From Gavia stellata (lineage: Eukaryota; Chordata; Aves; Gaviiformes; Gaviidae): DNA of 64,000 bases. The position numbers and the translations under genes are program-made. The stretch lies in the NCBI RefSeq assembly GCF_030936135.1, contig NC_082611.1, positions 9,749,001 to 9,813,000 on the forward strand. Direction: 5' to 3'. Each line of letters starts with the position of its first letter. Within the stretch, counting starts at the first letter, position 1. Below the pieces are notes generated by a model. That model did not search any database, had not been told where the DNA came from, and saw only the letters and a list, made by a program, of their open reading frames with translations. Below are positions 1 through 15,400 of the stretch, piece after piece.

Positions 1-328
1 ATTATTCACTGTAACTCAAAGATTACATTGGTTTCACTCTCAAAAATATTTTTTAAAAGATTGTTTAGTGTCTCTGCTTCACTAGAAAACTCTACAAAAC
101 CATTGCTACTTTTCTTTTAAAATTCTGCTTCAGTATTCAAAATAAAGCAGTAATTAAAGAGTAAATGGTACGTGCTGCCACTTCACTGCACAGCTCTTCC
201 CTCACCACTAACTGGATTCATGTCTTAATTCACCATGAAACAAACAGCCTCAGAAATGTGAAACTGTACACTAACCAGCCAAACTTTGCATAAATGATAG
301 TTATTAATACGAGTAAAGCTAATCTTAC

Positions 329-409
329 TTCACAGAATCATGCATCGTCTTGCAGATATGCAGAAGAGCATTGAGTATAACAGGATCCTTTGTCGATTCC
401 TGCTGATGC
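329..409 (-). CDS. VPS35L: VPS35L coding exon 22
   Basis: Residues 595-621, including [13 protein letters not shown] and KTMHDSV. The acceptor is ttatag. The donor follows GTG AA and reads GTAAGA, leaving a split Asn or Lys codon. No following exon could be recognised in positions 1-328, so the next one lies outside the window. Confidence 0.9.
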
Positions 410-3400
410 CTATAAATGTTTTAGAAAAAGTGATGAAAAATCCTGCTGTCAAAACAAAAAACAATGAATAGAGTAACACCAATTCAACGCATAATTCCAA
501 ACATCAGCATTGTGTGATGCTACAGAACTTTTATATTCATTTCTTAACCAACAGAACTCCAAAGGTCACATGGTTAATAGATGTACAATTCCAACAAATG
601 CCAGTCAAGAAATACTATCTTAATACACAGAGCTTTACTGCCAAGCCACAGAATCTGACTCCTTAAGGGACACAACAAGCTAGACATGATACATTGAGAC
701 AATCTAAAAACATCAAAACAAAGCAATCCTAGATCTACCTAGAAGTAATATAGTTTTTCAGCTACTGATGGACAGACAGGAAGGATAAATGTCACATTTA
801 GGTACAGAGGCACATGTGCAATGGAGCACCATTAAGATGATTAAGGAGCTACAGCATCTCTCTCATGAGCAAAGGCCAAGAGAGCTGGGGCTGTTTAGCC
901 TAGAGAAGGCTGGGGGGGGCGGGGCTTAGCAGTGTACATATATACCTGAAGGGAAGGTGAAAAAGAAAAAAATGTTTCAAGAAACCTGTTAATTATTTGA
1001 AAAGAAAAGGACTGTTTGACTTTTACAATATTTGAAGATGAAGCCTCATCTTCTAAGTTCATTCTCAACTGTGGAAATACCCATTTTTCTACATAATGGA
1101 GCTTGTAACAAGAGACTGTCTCTCTTCCTCCATTGTACCAAGGTAACAGTTCTGTGCTGTCACATCAGCTGGAATAGGAAATAAATTTCATAAACAACTA
1201 CTCTGTTAATCCACAGTAAGTCAGCATCAATATGATTACTTCAGTTTCAGCTTTCTTTGTGAACAGTTAAACAGTCAATCAATAGATTAACAAAACTGAC
1301 ACATTTTTGGGCTTTTTTCCCATAGCCTGGAACACCTTCACAAGCTAAGTGGCCTACATACTGACTCATCTTCCCTAGCAATCTTTCAGTACATTCCCCA
1401 GACCCTCCAGAGTGCATTTCATCTCAATATTCTCCACTCACTTAATAAAAGATTCCATAATGCACTTGCAAACCTCCACTCTCACACTTTCCTTCTGGAA
1501 CATATCCAGAAATGGCAAGAATTTCTCCTGAAAGTACAAATACATAAACAAGTAAAATTAGGTATTTTACAAACAACATACTAAAACAATAAATATTTTG
1601 GAGAAGTTCTATAATCATAGCTGGTTTAGTTAAAATTATTTTAATCTTTTTTGAAGACAGTAATTCATACTGAAGGAAGAAAGAGTGGAACAAATGGAAA
1701 AGCACTGATGGCTGAAAGGTGTATCAATTTATTGATTGCAGAGATCCAGAATAAAATACAAACCACAAAAACTGTTTGACTCAAATGTTATAAATTTTTT
1801 TAAAAGCGATCATATGCTTGAAACAGCTTAAGATCACAACAAATTCAGACATCTATGGGAACAAAAGGTAGGATATAAAAAACAATGAAAACAGGCCACA
1901 CACCAACAACCATTTTGCATGTATCCAGGGCAACTTATGAAGGTCCAAGACATTCAAATTTTCTTCAAAAATAAAGGTTTAGGTTGTTAAGACACTGAAA
2001 TACTTAGCTTCTGTATCATCTCAAGAATATAGCGAGGGTAAGTTTTTCAGAATTATCTGAGCAATTTGTGAAGACCTGACTCCAAATCCACAGGGTCAGT
2101 CTTGAATTTTATTCTTCAGCTGGTTTCAGTACTTTGACACCCACTGTCTTTGTTCCTCTTTCTCTACCTCATGTACAGTCTCTGACCTCTCTAAGTTTCA
2201 CTTTGTTTCAATGCCAAACTTAAGCCCTATGACAGAGCATGTTAAACATGTATCATAACACAGAAATAGCTATCAGCAATTACATGAACACACACAGACA
2301 CAAATAATGGTTCATCTTCCATTGATTGTCACTTATAGAAAATTGGAACTAGAATGAGTATTTAAGTAGTAAGCAGCAGAGAGCTTCCAAAACATTTCTG
2401 TACTTATCTACTCAATTAAAAGTTCTCTCGCTATGTGAGCTTGCAAACAACGTAAATATCCAAGTCAGGTAAATTCTCTTGCAGAAACAGTGCAAAGTAG
2501 TTCTTCCTAAAAATTTATTAAATACAGTATCACTTACCACTGAAAAAAGCAGAGAGAAGTCATAGATATAGGTAATAACTTTATGAATAATTGACTGCAG
2601 CTGAAGGGGGGGGAAAAAAAAAAAAGAAAAAAGGGGAAAATTATTGTAATACAAGTTAAATTAAGACTATCCACACCAGAGATTATTCTTCTCTAGTTAT
2701 TAATAGAAAACTGGGTTGGAAGACACTTCAAGCATTCATCGATGTAATTTCTTTCCCCAAAGCAGGATCAACTATAGCTATGCCGTTCCTAACATGTTTT
2801 TCCAACATGCTCTTCAGAACTTATATGAACAGAGGCTGACCAGCCTGCCCAGGCTTTATTTGTTTTTTACGTTTTATAGTTAGGCAGATTTTTCAAATTT
2901 ATAGTCCACATGTCCTCCAGCTCTCCAGACTGACAAAACCCCAAACAAACAAACAAAAAAACCAAACCAGTTTGTTAAATTTTCTTTTGTAAGCACTTTA
3001 TCTACCCTCCAAGTAACCACAAAACCCTACTTCTAGAACGTCTTCAACTAATCCATATCTCACCTGGCATGCAGTCTCAAGAACTGGACATGGTAATTCA
3101 CTGAAGCCTTAACAATGTCAAGCAGAGATGGGTTATTTTATGGTTTACTTCTGTTTAAATAGCCTGCCGTGATTGCTAATTTTCTTCAGCAGAACACCAC
3201 TGCTGATGTAGGAGTTAACTATTGCTACTTCTAAATACATAAATCATTCTGGTTTAGTATTTCTCTGAACTGAAAGATTGACGTGCAGGGAAAAAAGGAG
3301 AAAGAAATCACAGCATTAGACTGTTCCAAAAGGCTTCCCAAATTAAAAACAGTGTTTAAAAATAATTATTTTGTGGTAAGAGACATCAGTAATGTTTAAG

Positions 3401-6400
3401 AATTAATTTAATCTAAGAAAATACACATCAGATTTTTACAGATTTGGCAAAATAAATTCTTTACCTGTGGGTAAGCATCTTCAAATGCTCGATCAGGAGT
3501 CATGTGTTTGATAACATCAGCCAAAACTGTATTGACCTCTCGCTCCTGTGTAGAGAAAAATGAGGTTACAAAATACAGTAATGAAATCAGCACATAAATC
3601 AAGTCACTGAAAACCATTTGGATAATTTATTTCCATTTGCCAAAGCATCAGCTTTCTATAGAGTTCTAGTTAAGCCAGGAACTTCAGCCATAGCTCCAGT
3701 AAATCCTTACTTAAACTGGTCCATCTGCCATTAAAATTAAAGGGTAAGAGCTGGGGAGCAGTGAAGACTCCTTCAAAGCTTCATCTTTTGTCCCTGTTCA
3801 TCTTTCATGAAAAGAAATACATTTTTTCATTCACTACTGAAATCCTATGCACTTATATTGAATCATCATAGCTTTTCCATTTTTAATACCAAACTGCTAA
3901 TATAGCCACTTAGTTTGTATCAGAAAACCTTCAAAGGAAGCAAAGTAATTTTCACGTACCGTAAAATGTCTGCATGTATACTCCACCCACACTTCAGCAC
4001 AGTTGATATAATCCTAGAAATACATGTGTCTTATGATTACCAATATTTACAAGAGATTATGAGAAATACACTTGCAAAAATTACACTTAAAAGAATTAAC
4101 TCCTGAGGTATGATTCATGCAGACCTAAAGATCTAGCATTAATGACAAACCTCAAAAGTTGCTTATGTAGAATTATGTTATGTAGAATTAAGTTATGCTT
4201 AGGTAGAGCTCAGAAAAGCAGGGACCATATAAAGATATTACAGGTATCATATTTTTTGGCAACTGTGTGTATCTAGAAAAGGTAAACCATATGGTGCTAA
4301 GCATATGCTTACTGAACAACTGGCTACAATTTTTTCCCTAAACACAGAATTGGGAGTGAAACAGAACGGACAATAACTCACCTGTGGGTTCTTCAGCTTT
4401 GTTATAACCTTCCAGGCTTCATTTAATATTTGAAGGCGATCATTTTCAGGAGGATCAGCCAATGCCAAGTTTAATCCCAAGGAGCGAAAGAGGAGATGCT
4501 GAAAGTTAATGAGAAATTTTAAATCAAAAGCAGAAGAGGCATGTCCGTCCAACACTACTCTAGCAAGTACACTGGGCAGAAAGATTTTTTGGATCAAACC
4601 ACTTTTTATTTAAATGATGTGCAAGTTACGTAGGCAACTAAGAGTATAAAGAACTCTGTCCGACCACAAACAGGAATTGTGACAAATTACATACAAAAAG
4701 TTACCTTTGGGAATCCAGATTCATCGCACTCTTTAATCATGCCAATGAAGTCCATAGATCTTGCAGCAATAAACTCTGCTCTGAATGCTGACATTACGGA
4801 ATTCAACAGCAAAGCACTACAATTAACATAACACAAATCAACACAGCTCAACATCAACTCAAATTTTGTTGTTGTTTCATTTACATTAATCTGAACTTCT
4901 TAGACTAACAACTGTCCAGCATCTATTCTAAATTTTAAAAACGGGGATAAGGAAGAAAAAAACCCCACAAATCAAGCTTGCATTGATGAGGAGTAATAGT
5001 GCATAAGCAAAACAAGAAAACATTAAGTCATCAGATAAGGAAAAGGCAACCCAGCCTGTAGAATACTGGTTCCACACATGTTTTTTTGAAGCCATCATTT
5101 TACCAGAACTTTACTAGAAAGATCAAGTAAACCAGGAGTAGCTGACACATTTAGAAACTTACTCTCACTTTTTAACTACAGTCCAGAAGTATACTTTGGC
5201 AGGACAAACCTCTATTGAAATTTTTCTCATTGAATTTAAGTATTTATGCATTATAAAAGTCAGATTTCTAGCAGCTGCATTGTTAGGATTAAAATAAATC
5301 CAAACAGTCCTTATGATACGATAACTGGCAATGACATATTTAGACATTTATAATTAATCATTCAGACCCATATTTGTATTACTATCAAGCCAAAGTTACC
5401 GATGGAAGAGTGAACTCATTGTGTTACTGCAAAACCCAGTTTACTGATGCTATTATGCAAACATAAGAAACAAAATCTAGTATCATTCAAAAAGGCAATT
5501 CCTTTGGGCAAACTCAGCCACGAGTTAGCACAGAAGCTGCCTCATAAACCACTGTGTCCTTCATCAGTCTGAAACAGACAGTATGAATACAGGGCAGTTT
5601 ACCTTGAGGGAAATTCTACGAAGCACTTAAAATAGCCCAGCATCCTCTGTGTTTCTGACTGAGCATTAGTGGTCCCATCGCAATTTGACTGGAATTTGCA
5701 TTTTATCATTAGACAAGTACTTCCAGTTCACTAGGTATATGCTTTGCAATACAGAGAAGCAGGCTGTCACTTTTCACTTAGATGGTTGCAATGTAGTTCA
5801 TGGAACATACTGAGATCATTTAAAGATTTATATACTGATGCCTCTTGCTTTGTAATATTTTGACAGTCATGAGAAGACATAAAAACACAGAACTCTACTT
5901 TAAAAGAAAACTACCATGCTTTATAGATCATCTAAACTGGATTATTCAAAAACATTTCTTTAAAAGAACTCCTCGTTATATTCATCATTTTGTCCTTCCT
6001 TCAAAGAGCAAACAGGCACAAAGAGGAGGCACCTAGACCATCTTTACAACAAGAAATGCTAAAAGGTGATTTAAAAATAAGTTCCACAAAACAAATCAAC
6101 ACCTATACAAAATAATTAATACATCAGAGTACGTGGATTGTTTTTATCCATATTATACACTCTGACACAATAGCATCTTCAAATCACATTTTAAAAATCA
6201 GACTTTCCCCGCGCTCCTTAGCTCAGTCACAGAATGCTAATGCTGGCATTCCTCATCTAAGTGATTAACATATTTTAGTTCCTCAGCCACTGCAGAATTG
6301 GACTGTGCAAAGCACATCAGAAAAAAAATAGGTAGCTGAACTGAAATTAGCTCATCAGCAGGCCAAACTGCATTCACACAGCTCAGAAAGTACATTCAAA

Positions 6401-9400
6401 ACTTTCAGACCATCTTCCTGAACTACTCGCTGAAGGTGATTAGTCTGCACACAAGACTTCTAGGAGACATTTGGGATACTAATTTTAATGCTGAAAAAAG
6501 CAGTCACCTAAATATTAGCATCTTCTAACGGTGTCAGATGCTTTACAACTTCCCTTGCAAAATGCATGTATGGGCTGACTGTGGCCAGTGGAGTCTAGGG
6601 GGAAGGAAGGGCAGGAAAACAGAGAAAAATGAAGCACAACCAGGAACCAGAGACATGGCTGATGGAGAGCACATTATGTGTCCTAAACTTTGGCTTAGGA
6701 GCCAAAACGCAGCAACCAAGTTAAATTAATTAACTTTTGCTCTACAAGTAATCTACCATATTTTAGAATTAATCTCTGGAAAATAGATGTTCATAATCAT
6801 GATTTAGTAAGCTACTGGGAGAACAAAAGCTATACTATGCATCCAAAAAGTGTTTTCAAAAGGGAGAGAAAGAATTTTACTACAGACACTCATGGGTACT
6901 CATTACAGACTTGCGTCTTCTACATTGTGCAATACTTACTTGTTCCCCAATTTTTTGCATCTCTCCATCATCTCAGTAAGAAGAACCTGGAAGAATTACT
7001 TATTAAAATTAGTGAGCAGAGACTCTGCAAATAAATTCAGCTTCAACTACTATAGTGAAGTCTACTAAAAGCTGTTTTAATTACCTACCCAATACATTCC
7101 AATAATCCTGTCTTATCGTGTATTTACACCACGAGAAAACAATGGTGTAGTACAACATAAAACACACCTACTGGAATAGGTACAGTGGCATTTTAATCAA
7201 AAACATCATTTTATGGAAGTCAAATTTGCAATCCTTCAGCCATGCCATTTGTCAAAATAATCACTATTTGCCAGCCAGGCAATTACCTCTGGCAGGAGAG
7301 GTAAAGATTACCAACTCTCTGCCACAGAATGCAAAACAGACTGACCGAGATTAAAATAGCCTGTTGACTATGTTAAGCAATTACAAAGCTACAGTCTACT
7401 CAAATCATTTTTATATCTGTATGACAGAAGAAACTAATGAATTCAGGAAATAAAGATTAAACTAGCTAAAGGACAGCAAGAAACAAACAGAAATACTGCC
7501 TATTAATTTAAAGTGGTCTAACTTGAGCTTTGTCGAAATGAACATTCTTCCTGTATAGAAGGGAGAAACAGGCAGTCGCATCTAGGATGTTCATACTCGC
7601 TTTCACACTCATGTAAGTACTGACCGAGGGGATTTTTTAATAGGCAAAATTAACTCTTCACCCCAACACTTCCTTTAGTATCCAAGCATTACCACACTTA
7701 CTTACTTCAGGAGCGCGGTATGCAATACACTGTAAAATCCAGTCTATAGCAGGAGAATATAGAGTCAAATACAAAGGAATCTCCACACACTGTATTACCA
7801 GCTGATTCTGAACTGTATCCCCATGAATCTGTTGAAATAAAAGACAAAAACATGTTGCTGTGAAAAGGTATTTAATAGAAGCTATCATAAACCAAACAAA
7901 GTATGAATGCATATGAATGGAAACAACAAGCTCACAAAGATACACAGATATTCTGAAGCATTCTTTACATGCTGGGGAAAAAAATACCAAGCTCACAGCA
8001 TATATTATTGAAGTATGGAAACATGCTGAGTAGAGCAGTTTCAGCTTATCAGAATGTATGTAAAATTCCCCATGCTATATCTGGGAACAGTAACATCCCT
8101 AAATCTAGATTTAAGAACTTCAGAGATTTTTTTAAAAGGATGTGGTAGTTTGGTTAAGGAGTGTATTTATGTGATTTTGCGAATAAAAACCCTGTTTGCT
8201 TACTTGTTTAAATGTCAGAAGAAAGTCAAAGAAATTCTTGTTAAGGCTGTCTTTGAGTTGTGGTGCCACTTCCATCCCAACCTGTATTAAAAGAAAGAGA
8301 AAGATTTTCCCTGCATCCACCACCTACGATCCTTCTTCAACTGTAAGACAAAAACGCATTTTCCAGAGGAGTACACCTAGTCACATACATCAAATCAACA
8401 AACAGCATTGAATCATGTGCTTTTGACTGATTATTTCCTTGCTTACTATTATAGTCATGTCCACTAACAACTACCCTGAGATAATTACAGCTGTGTTTAA
8501 ACATGGTTTTCCTAACATCAGCTCTAAGTATCTGTAAGCAGTGAGGAAATCGATGTCCACCCCAGCACCTACACTGCAACAGCCCATATTCATTGTATGA
8601 AGACAGCCTACAGTGAAGAACATTTGAAAAGTCCGCCAAAGTTCAGAAATTGCTTAAAATCATGTATATTTATTCCGTGGACAAAATGAGGCAAGGACCC
8701 CAAAGGAAAATATGAAGATAGATATAGATAAAATATTGATAAATAACACAAGGTGTGCACAAACACAAGGCCCGTGTAGTAAAGCTGGAACTGCAAAGGA
8801 AACTAATCCATACGGGACTGTTTTCAATAACACAGATAAAAAAAGATCAAAGAATAAAAATGTGGCATTACTAAAGAAAAGAGAAAGATGCATAAGTGAA
8901 TGAGAAGTTAGGAACAGATCAGGCTCAAAAACACACACAAACAAATCCATCTCAACAGCTTAAGGTTCCCCTCTTCAAACAAACACAGGGTTCTGAGTTT
9001 TTGGGATCCCTGAGCATATGCAATTCTAGCTGACTTCATCACAAAGCAGAGGTACCTTGCACAGACCCAAGCCAGTCATCTATCACTTTTCTTTATATAT
9101 CATTTCCTTTCAAACCATGGGGCTAAAGAGAAATGCATCACCTTGCTGTGTAAAGATCTGGTTCTTTGGTTTCATGCAAGTGTTTAATCCCATATTTTAC
9201 TACGCTGTGGCTTTAGACATCATTTATATCGGTACTACAGGTTTCCTATTCAAGAATTTGTATTTTTTAAAAATCTATTTCCATTATCTTCATTGTGAAA
9301 GTATTAATATAGTGTCAGTAGCTGGAACACAGAGGATTAAATGCCTTCCATTCTAAAAAGTCTTCTTATTTTAAACAAGAGTCTGTATTTTAACAGCTAT

Positions 9401-12400
9401 TATTTTATTCCAAGAAAATTTTCACCATTTATTTTGTGTGATCATCTTTGTGGACAACAAGGAACATGCTAAGCTCTTCCTTACTACATAATTGCAATTA
9501 TTATTGCTAGATTATTAGTCCTAACTGCTCTATCACTATGCATCTCTCTTAGCTCTATCAGGAGCAGTAAAAGGTGGACTGTGCATACAAACTATTTCCT
9601 AAAAAACCTTCAGAAACCTTGCACTACATAGCAGGAATGATTAGGCTATGACAAAAATGCACGCATTATTGTATTTTAAGATTCAAATAAACAAAGCAGC
9701 TCATCTATCAGAGTAAACCAGAGGTTAGCAATTCATTGCAGATGCAGGAACTCATATGGACATCCCTGAACAGTGTACCAAAAGCATACTGGACAGTTTA
9801 TTCAAACATAACAGATCTATCAACACTGAACAAACTTGTATTTCATAATGGCAGCTGATTTGATGCCAGTATTGCTAATTAGCAGCCCCACCATTTTCCA
9901 ATTATAGCTGAGATCTTTGCCACTACTTCAAAAATGTATTTCACATATATTTTTCCACTATTGATGACTTTTTGAATCATTTTAGGGTCTTCTTGGGTAA
10001 GTTTATCTTAGCTGAGCTGTTAAGGAATTGCAGGCATAGTTGAGGATAAGAACACAGCTACACTGCGCAGTCAGACAAAAATCCACTGTCTGAACACTTT
10101 ACTAAGTGGCTCCTCTGCCAAGGAGCTTGCCATCCCTCTGCCTGCCACATACACTCTAGCAGTAGAAGGAGGAAGATGAACATAGGAAAAATGCATATAT
10201 TAAATATGAAAGCAGCGCCTAGCAATCAGACAACAGCGTGTAGTCTCAAGGTCCAAACTCTCCTTCCACTTAGGTCCCCAACATTTTGCCCTACCTGAAG
10301 ATGAAAAACTGGCATAAGCAGCACATAAAATTATTTTTACTTATAAACACTTAAAGAAAGATCCCCCATTATTAAAACAAAAGAGAAATTTTATTTTTTT
10401 GTTTGTTGGAAGGAAAAGACAGGCTGCTGACTACGTCAGATAAAAACAGTAGTTAAAAGAAATCTTCCTTTAGTGGCAGAGCTAGCTGCAGCAAATCTTT
10501 GATACAGATCTGAAGTGTTAAATGATAGCCTACCCTGCAAAGGTACGCTCTTGCATAGACTGCAACCAGTGGATCTCCAATTCCTCTAATCATAGACGTT
10601 AACCGTGGGAGACATTCCGAAATGCCCCTGTTAAGATTTTTCAGAAATGAAAATGAGATTTAACAATCGATAACAGAATTATATCACCTACAGATTAACT
10701 TCAGTAGCTGCCTTGTAGATTGACAACTGAGCACGAGTTATAGAAACACCTACCAAAGAAGAAGCGTATTAGCACAAAATTTTATTTCAGAAGTAAAATT
10801 TTATGTGTATAGTAACACATATCCTATATTCAAATTGCAATATTTGCCATTAGGGGTAGCGCAGATAGCCAGGTTGGATGCTTAGCTTGTAAAAAGACAA
10901 GCACAACTAAAAAACTCTTCCTCTAGTTTGGAGGAGCAGCAGAGCTCTAGAAGGGCTGTAATTCAATGTGAAGAAAGCAGCAGCTTAAAGCCGAACTGGC
11001 AGAACTCCTTGTATGGCTCATTTTCCCACAGGTCCTTTTTCACAGAGCTGCACTAGTGCCTGGGGATGAGGCCCATCAATTCCAGTAAAAGAACTGCTTT
11101 TTAGGGATAATGAAGTTGTCACTATAGTGGCAATTTGGCTTACAATACTAATTTCAAAATATAACTGAAAAAGGACGATTTCATGCGAAGGAACATTTTC
11201 AGCTCAGCAACTGACACTGTTTGGCAACATATGAAGCTTATACCAAGATTTTCAATAGATAATGGTTCATTGCTCCTAAATTGTTTCTCCAACTCTGTCT
11301 CTAGCAATGACACATCAGTATTTTCCTTTCAGTCTTCTATCCCGTCTTTTTGCCACATTCCTCATCTCAACAATCTTAATTCCCGCTCCACCATGTGCAG
11401 CCACTGTTTTTTAACCTGCAAACTCCTGATGTCACAATTATACACATATTCCAAAACTGCAAGCACTATTGCATTCCAAATTGTACCACAGTTCACCTTG
11501 AATTTATTCCATGGCATTCTCACTAAAAACTCCAAAACCTCTCAGTACTGCTTCTTCTCAGATCTGTTGAGACCCTATCCACCATTAATCACAGAACTTC
11601 CATGCTTAACTCCTTAAATTAGTTTATAAGCCTGCCCATTCACTTCCCACCCCTAACATTTACTCTTACGTTTTGGATAGGAACTTATTGCACTTCAGTA
11701 TTGCTGCTTCCACGTAACTGAAATAAAGCCCGGTTAAGGAACAAAACTAAGATGCATGCCATTTAAAAACACAAAAACGAAGTTATATACCAAATACATA
11801 TTGAATGAACTATTTCAAGGCCTTCTTAAATTAATTTCACTACACTTTGTTGATTTTTACAATTTATCTACAAGATTTTTATTGTTTCCCAAGTTTTCAC
11901 ACATCAACTCTACTTTATCATTGCCACACTGCTCATAGCGAATAATTCAGCATTCAGTTTACTATGAAACATGACTCAAAATTAAATTCAAACCATACAT
12001 CCTGAAACAAACAAAACGAAGTCAGTATAAACATCAGATTGCTGTGGGGTTTATTGAAACAAACATGTTCATTTTTGGAAAAGTCTATGAAAAACCTGCA
12101 GACACACTCCGAGAGTCTCATTTGACAAGGATACAATCTGGGAATGAGTTCTCTGATTGAAGCAATCTTGAAAAACCAGTTTAAGCAAGTTTCTTTAGCC
12201 GTATCATTAACACTCTCTGGAGAAAAATTATCTGAGGAAAAAAACCAACAACCCAGAAACAGTTACATTCTTTCTGGAAACAAGTTACTTTTCATTCTAG
12301 GTTTAAAACTGTACGCTCTTTCCTTTCAACAAGGAATTAGGCATCCTATAATAAACTAGGCAATATGCTTGATTCTCAGCTCACTCTTGCAGCAGTAACA

Positions 12401-15400
12401 GCTGAGTACACAGACAGCAAGAAGAGATAACTACAGCTTCCATCTTGCATTAAGTAACATTTCAGAAGCTGAAGTCAAGCACTCAAAGCTAATCTCAGAT
12501 CTGCTACTCAGAAACCTAACCTCTGCCTCCCCCAAAAAAGCAGAAATGGTAAAAAAATATAGGGCATCTATAACAAATACATGTATATAAATCTGTAATA
12601 AATGCATATATATAAAAGAGATTTAAGCACTCAAATTCTTTACTTTAAAAGGCTAATATAATTTTTAAAGAATATTATTTAAAACTATATTGCAAGAAGT
12701 AGGAAAAATTAAACACTGACAGAACACTTCTTTTGGTATGCTAAACATCTAACACTGCAGCGCAGTTCTTTCCTCATGAGCTCTGGGACTATTTGTGTCA
12801 GCTGCCAGGAGGAAAAAGCTGCCACCCTGGGGTGGAACAGATGGGTTATGGGGACAGTGCTCTGGTCAGGCGGGCATGCAGTTGCACAGCTAACTGCCTC
12901 CTCTTTCTCCAGATTGCCTGGAACAGAAGGCAAAAATGGGCTTCTTGGGATCTACACAGATCTGAGGCGAGATGGTTAAGAAGGACGAGTCCCTCTTCTC
13001 TCGGTGATAAAGCTACACAAGCAGCTTCTGCTTTGAATGTCTGCTTATAAACTCCTTGTGAAACAGTTTTAAAATACCAGTGCTCTCCCAACCCTGCCCC
13101 AGAAGGTCAGAAGCTCCTGTTCCACAAGAAAATTGCCCACTTCCAAGACTACAGAAGGCACACACTAGATGCCGACTGAGTACAGGAAGATACTCTTTCT
13201 CATCTAGGACCACAGGAATTCTTGTCCAACTTTGTTTTGTTTAGTTCCCACGGAATGAGCATGGAGGTTGGGCCTGAAATCCCTGGGGGTTCACACTGCC
13301 GTGCACAGCAAGCACAGCACAGATTTTCCTTCTCCCTCCCACTTTTATAGCTGCTTGGGAAGTTCCCACCAGCAATGCCCCCGGCAGCTGTATAGCTGCA
13401 GCATGAGCTCAGCTCTCCAGAAGGGAGGTAACTCAGCTCTCCAGAACGGAAGTAACTGTGATGTGCTACAGGAACTGTCTGCCTTCATTAATGTTTATAA
13501 GAACAGTTTATCAGAGCTGTAACAACCAAATCTAAGTATTTTCTGTAAATTTATTTCAAATTTAAATATTTGCTGGTTTCAGGCTTCTGGCTCAAATCAT
13601 GGATTTAACTGCAGCCTAATGATACTGTTGCATTGCCAACTACAGAGTAAGAATGTTCATATTACAAGGACATGCACTTAATACACTCCAAATTGCAAGG
13701 AAAAGCCCACAGTTCAATGGAATGTTTCAGTGCCTTCCTAAAGAAGTACTTCCATATACATATATCAAATTAAACCTTAACACTGTGTTAGAACTTCAAC
13801 TGAAAAACTGAAAAGGGCCCAACTTAGAAAGATCATACTGACAGCTTGTTCCTTCCAAAATTCTTCCCTAATTAAAAAAAACTATCAACAGTTTCCAGTG
13901 TAGCAACAAAAACATCTATTTACCAAAAACTGAGACACTCAGCTTTGTCTGTATATTCTTCACAGTTAAAATGTAACCTTGCATAAACACTGTGAATGGT
14001 GAAAGCTATAAGCAATGGACTTTTATACTCTGTTAAAAACTAAAAATTACTAGATTCAAATCAGAACTTGTTTCATAGGAAATAAAGTAGCATAAGTCCT
14101 AGTTAACCTTTCTCAAATTAGTTCAGACATGACTTTTTCCAGGAGCACAGTAGAAACAAACACAAAATTACCTGGCAAAGAGACACGACTGTCCACGCAC
14201 ATTGACAGAATTCTTTCATACACTAGTTTCCCTGTTTCAAAAAAAAAAAAAAAAAAAAAATCATAACAAACTAACGAACTGTAAAACACATAATGTTGAT
14301 AGAAAGGTTCCCTCTCTAACATACATTGAAATCAGCTGGAAAAAACTTCCTAGAACACTAACATCATGCTGCCCTCTAGTGAGGCTGAAATGTTAATTCT
14401 GAATTTAGCACTTCGCACACTATAAAAAATTTATTTGGCTCCCTTCAGTGCAGAGGTAGCACACAGGTCAGATTTCTCCCAGGCCAGGAAAGTACAGCTG
14501 GTGTCCTGTCTTTGGTGAGTTTGGGTATTAGGTTGTCTTCAGCAACTTTCAGTAAGTAGGAAAGAGCACAAAGAGGAAGCAAGACCTGAAAAAACAATTG
14601 TATCTATGTCATAGCATATCCTGCTAAACATCAAAATACCCTTCAACTTTGAATGCCGTCATAAATCTTTTCCATAACATGGCAGAATACCAAGAGAACC
14701 ACATGAAGTGGATCACAATTTCACTTAAAGGATCATTTAAAAATGATAAAAATAGATTAAAAAAATTCTGTAACTACACTTTGATCACTTCATAGTCCCT
14801 ACTCAGCCAAAGAAAGCTTTCTGACTTCTATACTTCAAATATAAATAGAATGAAATACTGAGTCAAGTGGCAGCCAAAACCAAAATATTTTCATAACAAC
14901 AACAGTGTGTTTTAAATTTCAAAATGCAGAGATCATGATTTTTCCCAAGGTTTTGTTCTAGATATTCACTAATACATAAAGCATAAACCTACAAAATGAA
15001 ATATTTTTATTTTAAAGACTTCAACTCGTAAGATTTTTTTTGAACAATTATATACCATGTTTGTAGCACTGGTGTCCAAATGTTTATGTTAGAAATATTC
15101 CATGTTACAACTGAGAGTCATTTCAGCACTTTTCGGATAACTTTGATGTTTTCTAACATTACAAAAAATTAATTTCATCTTAGTAACAGTTGTGTAGTAA
15201 GTCTGGCACATTAGATACTTACCAAAAGTATCAAGGATATCTGTAATTAAAACAAATTTACTTGGATAAAACTGGATTACTGTTGTGTCTGAAAGAAGCT
15301 TAGAACACTAGAAGGAAAAAAAAACAAAGAAACATTTTTAGAGGACAATGCAAGTTTGTGTTTTTACTTCAGACAGGCTGGAACAGATTAATATCTACAA

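Noticed and set aside
1-328. Search for the next VPS35L exon (the segment after MHDSV)
   Set aside because: No acceptor with the right phase and family sequence was found. The one acceptor-like site (gttacag near 10-16) leads at once to an in-frame stop.
11183-11617. A 144-codon plus-strand frame in a VPS35L intron
   Set aside because: Pyrimidine-rich, no domain, and no sign of a promoter or splice partner. It is probably chance or an old unidentified repeat.
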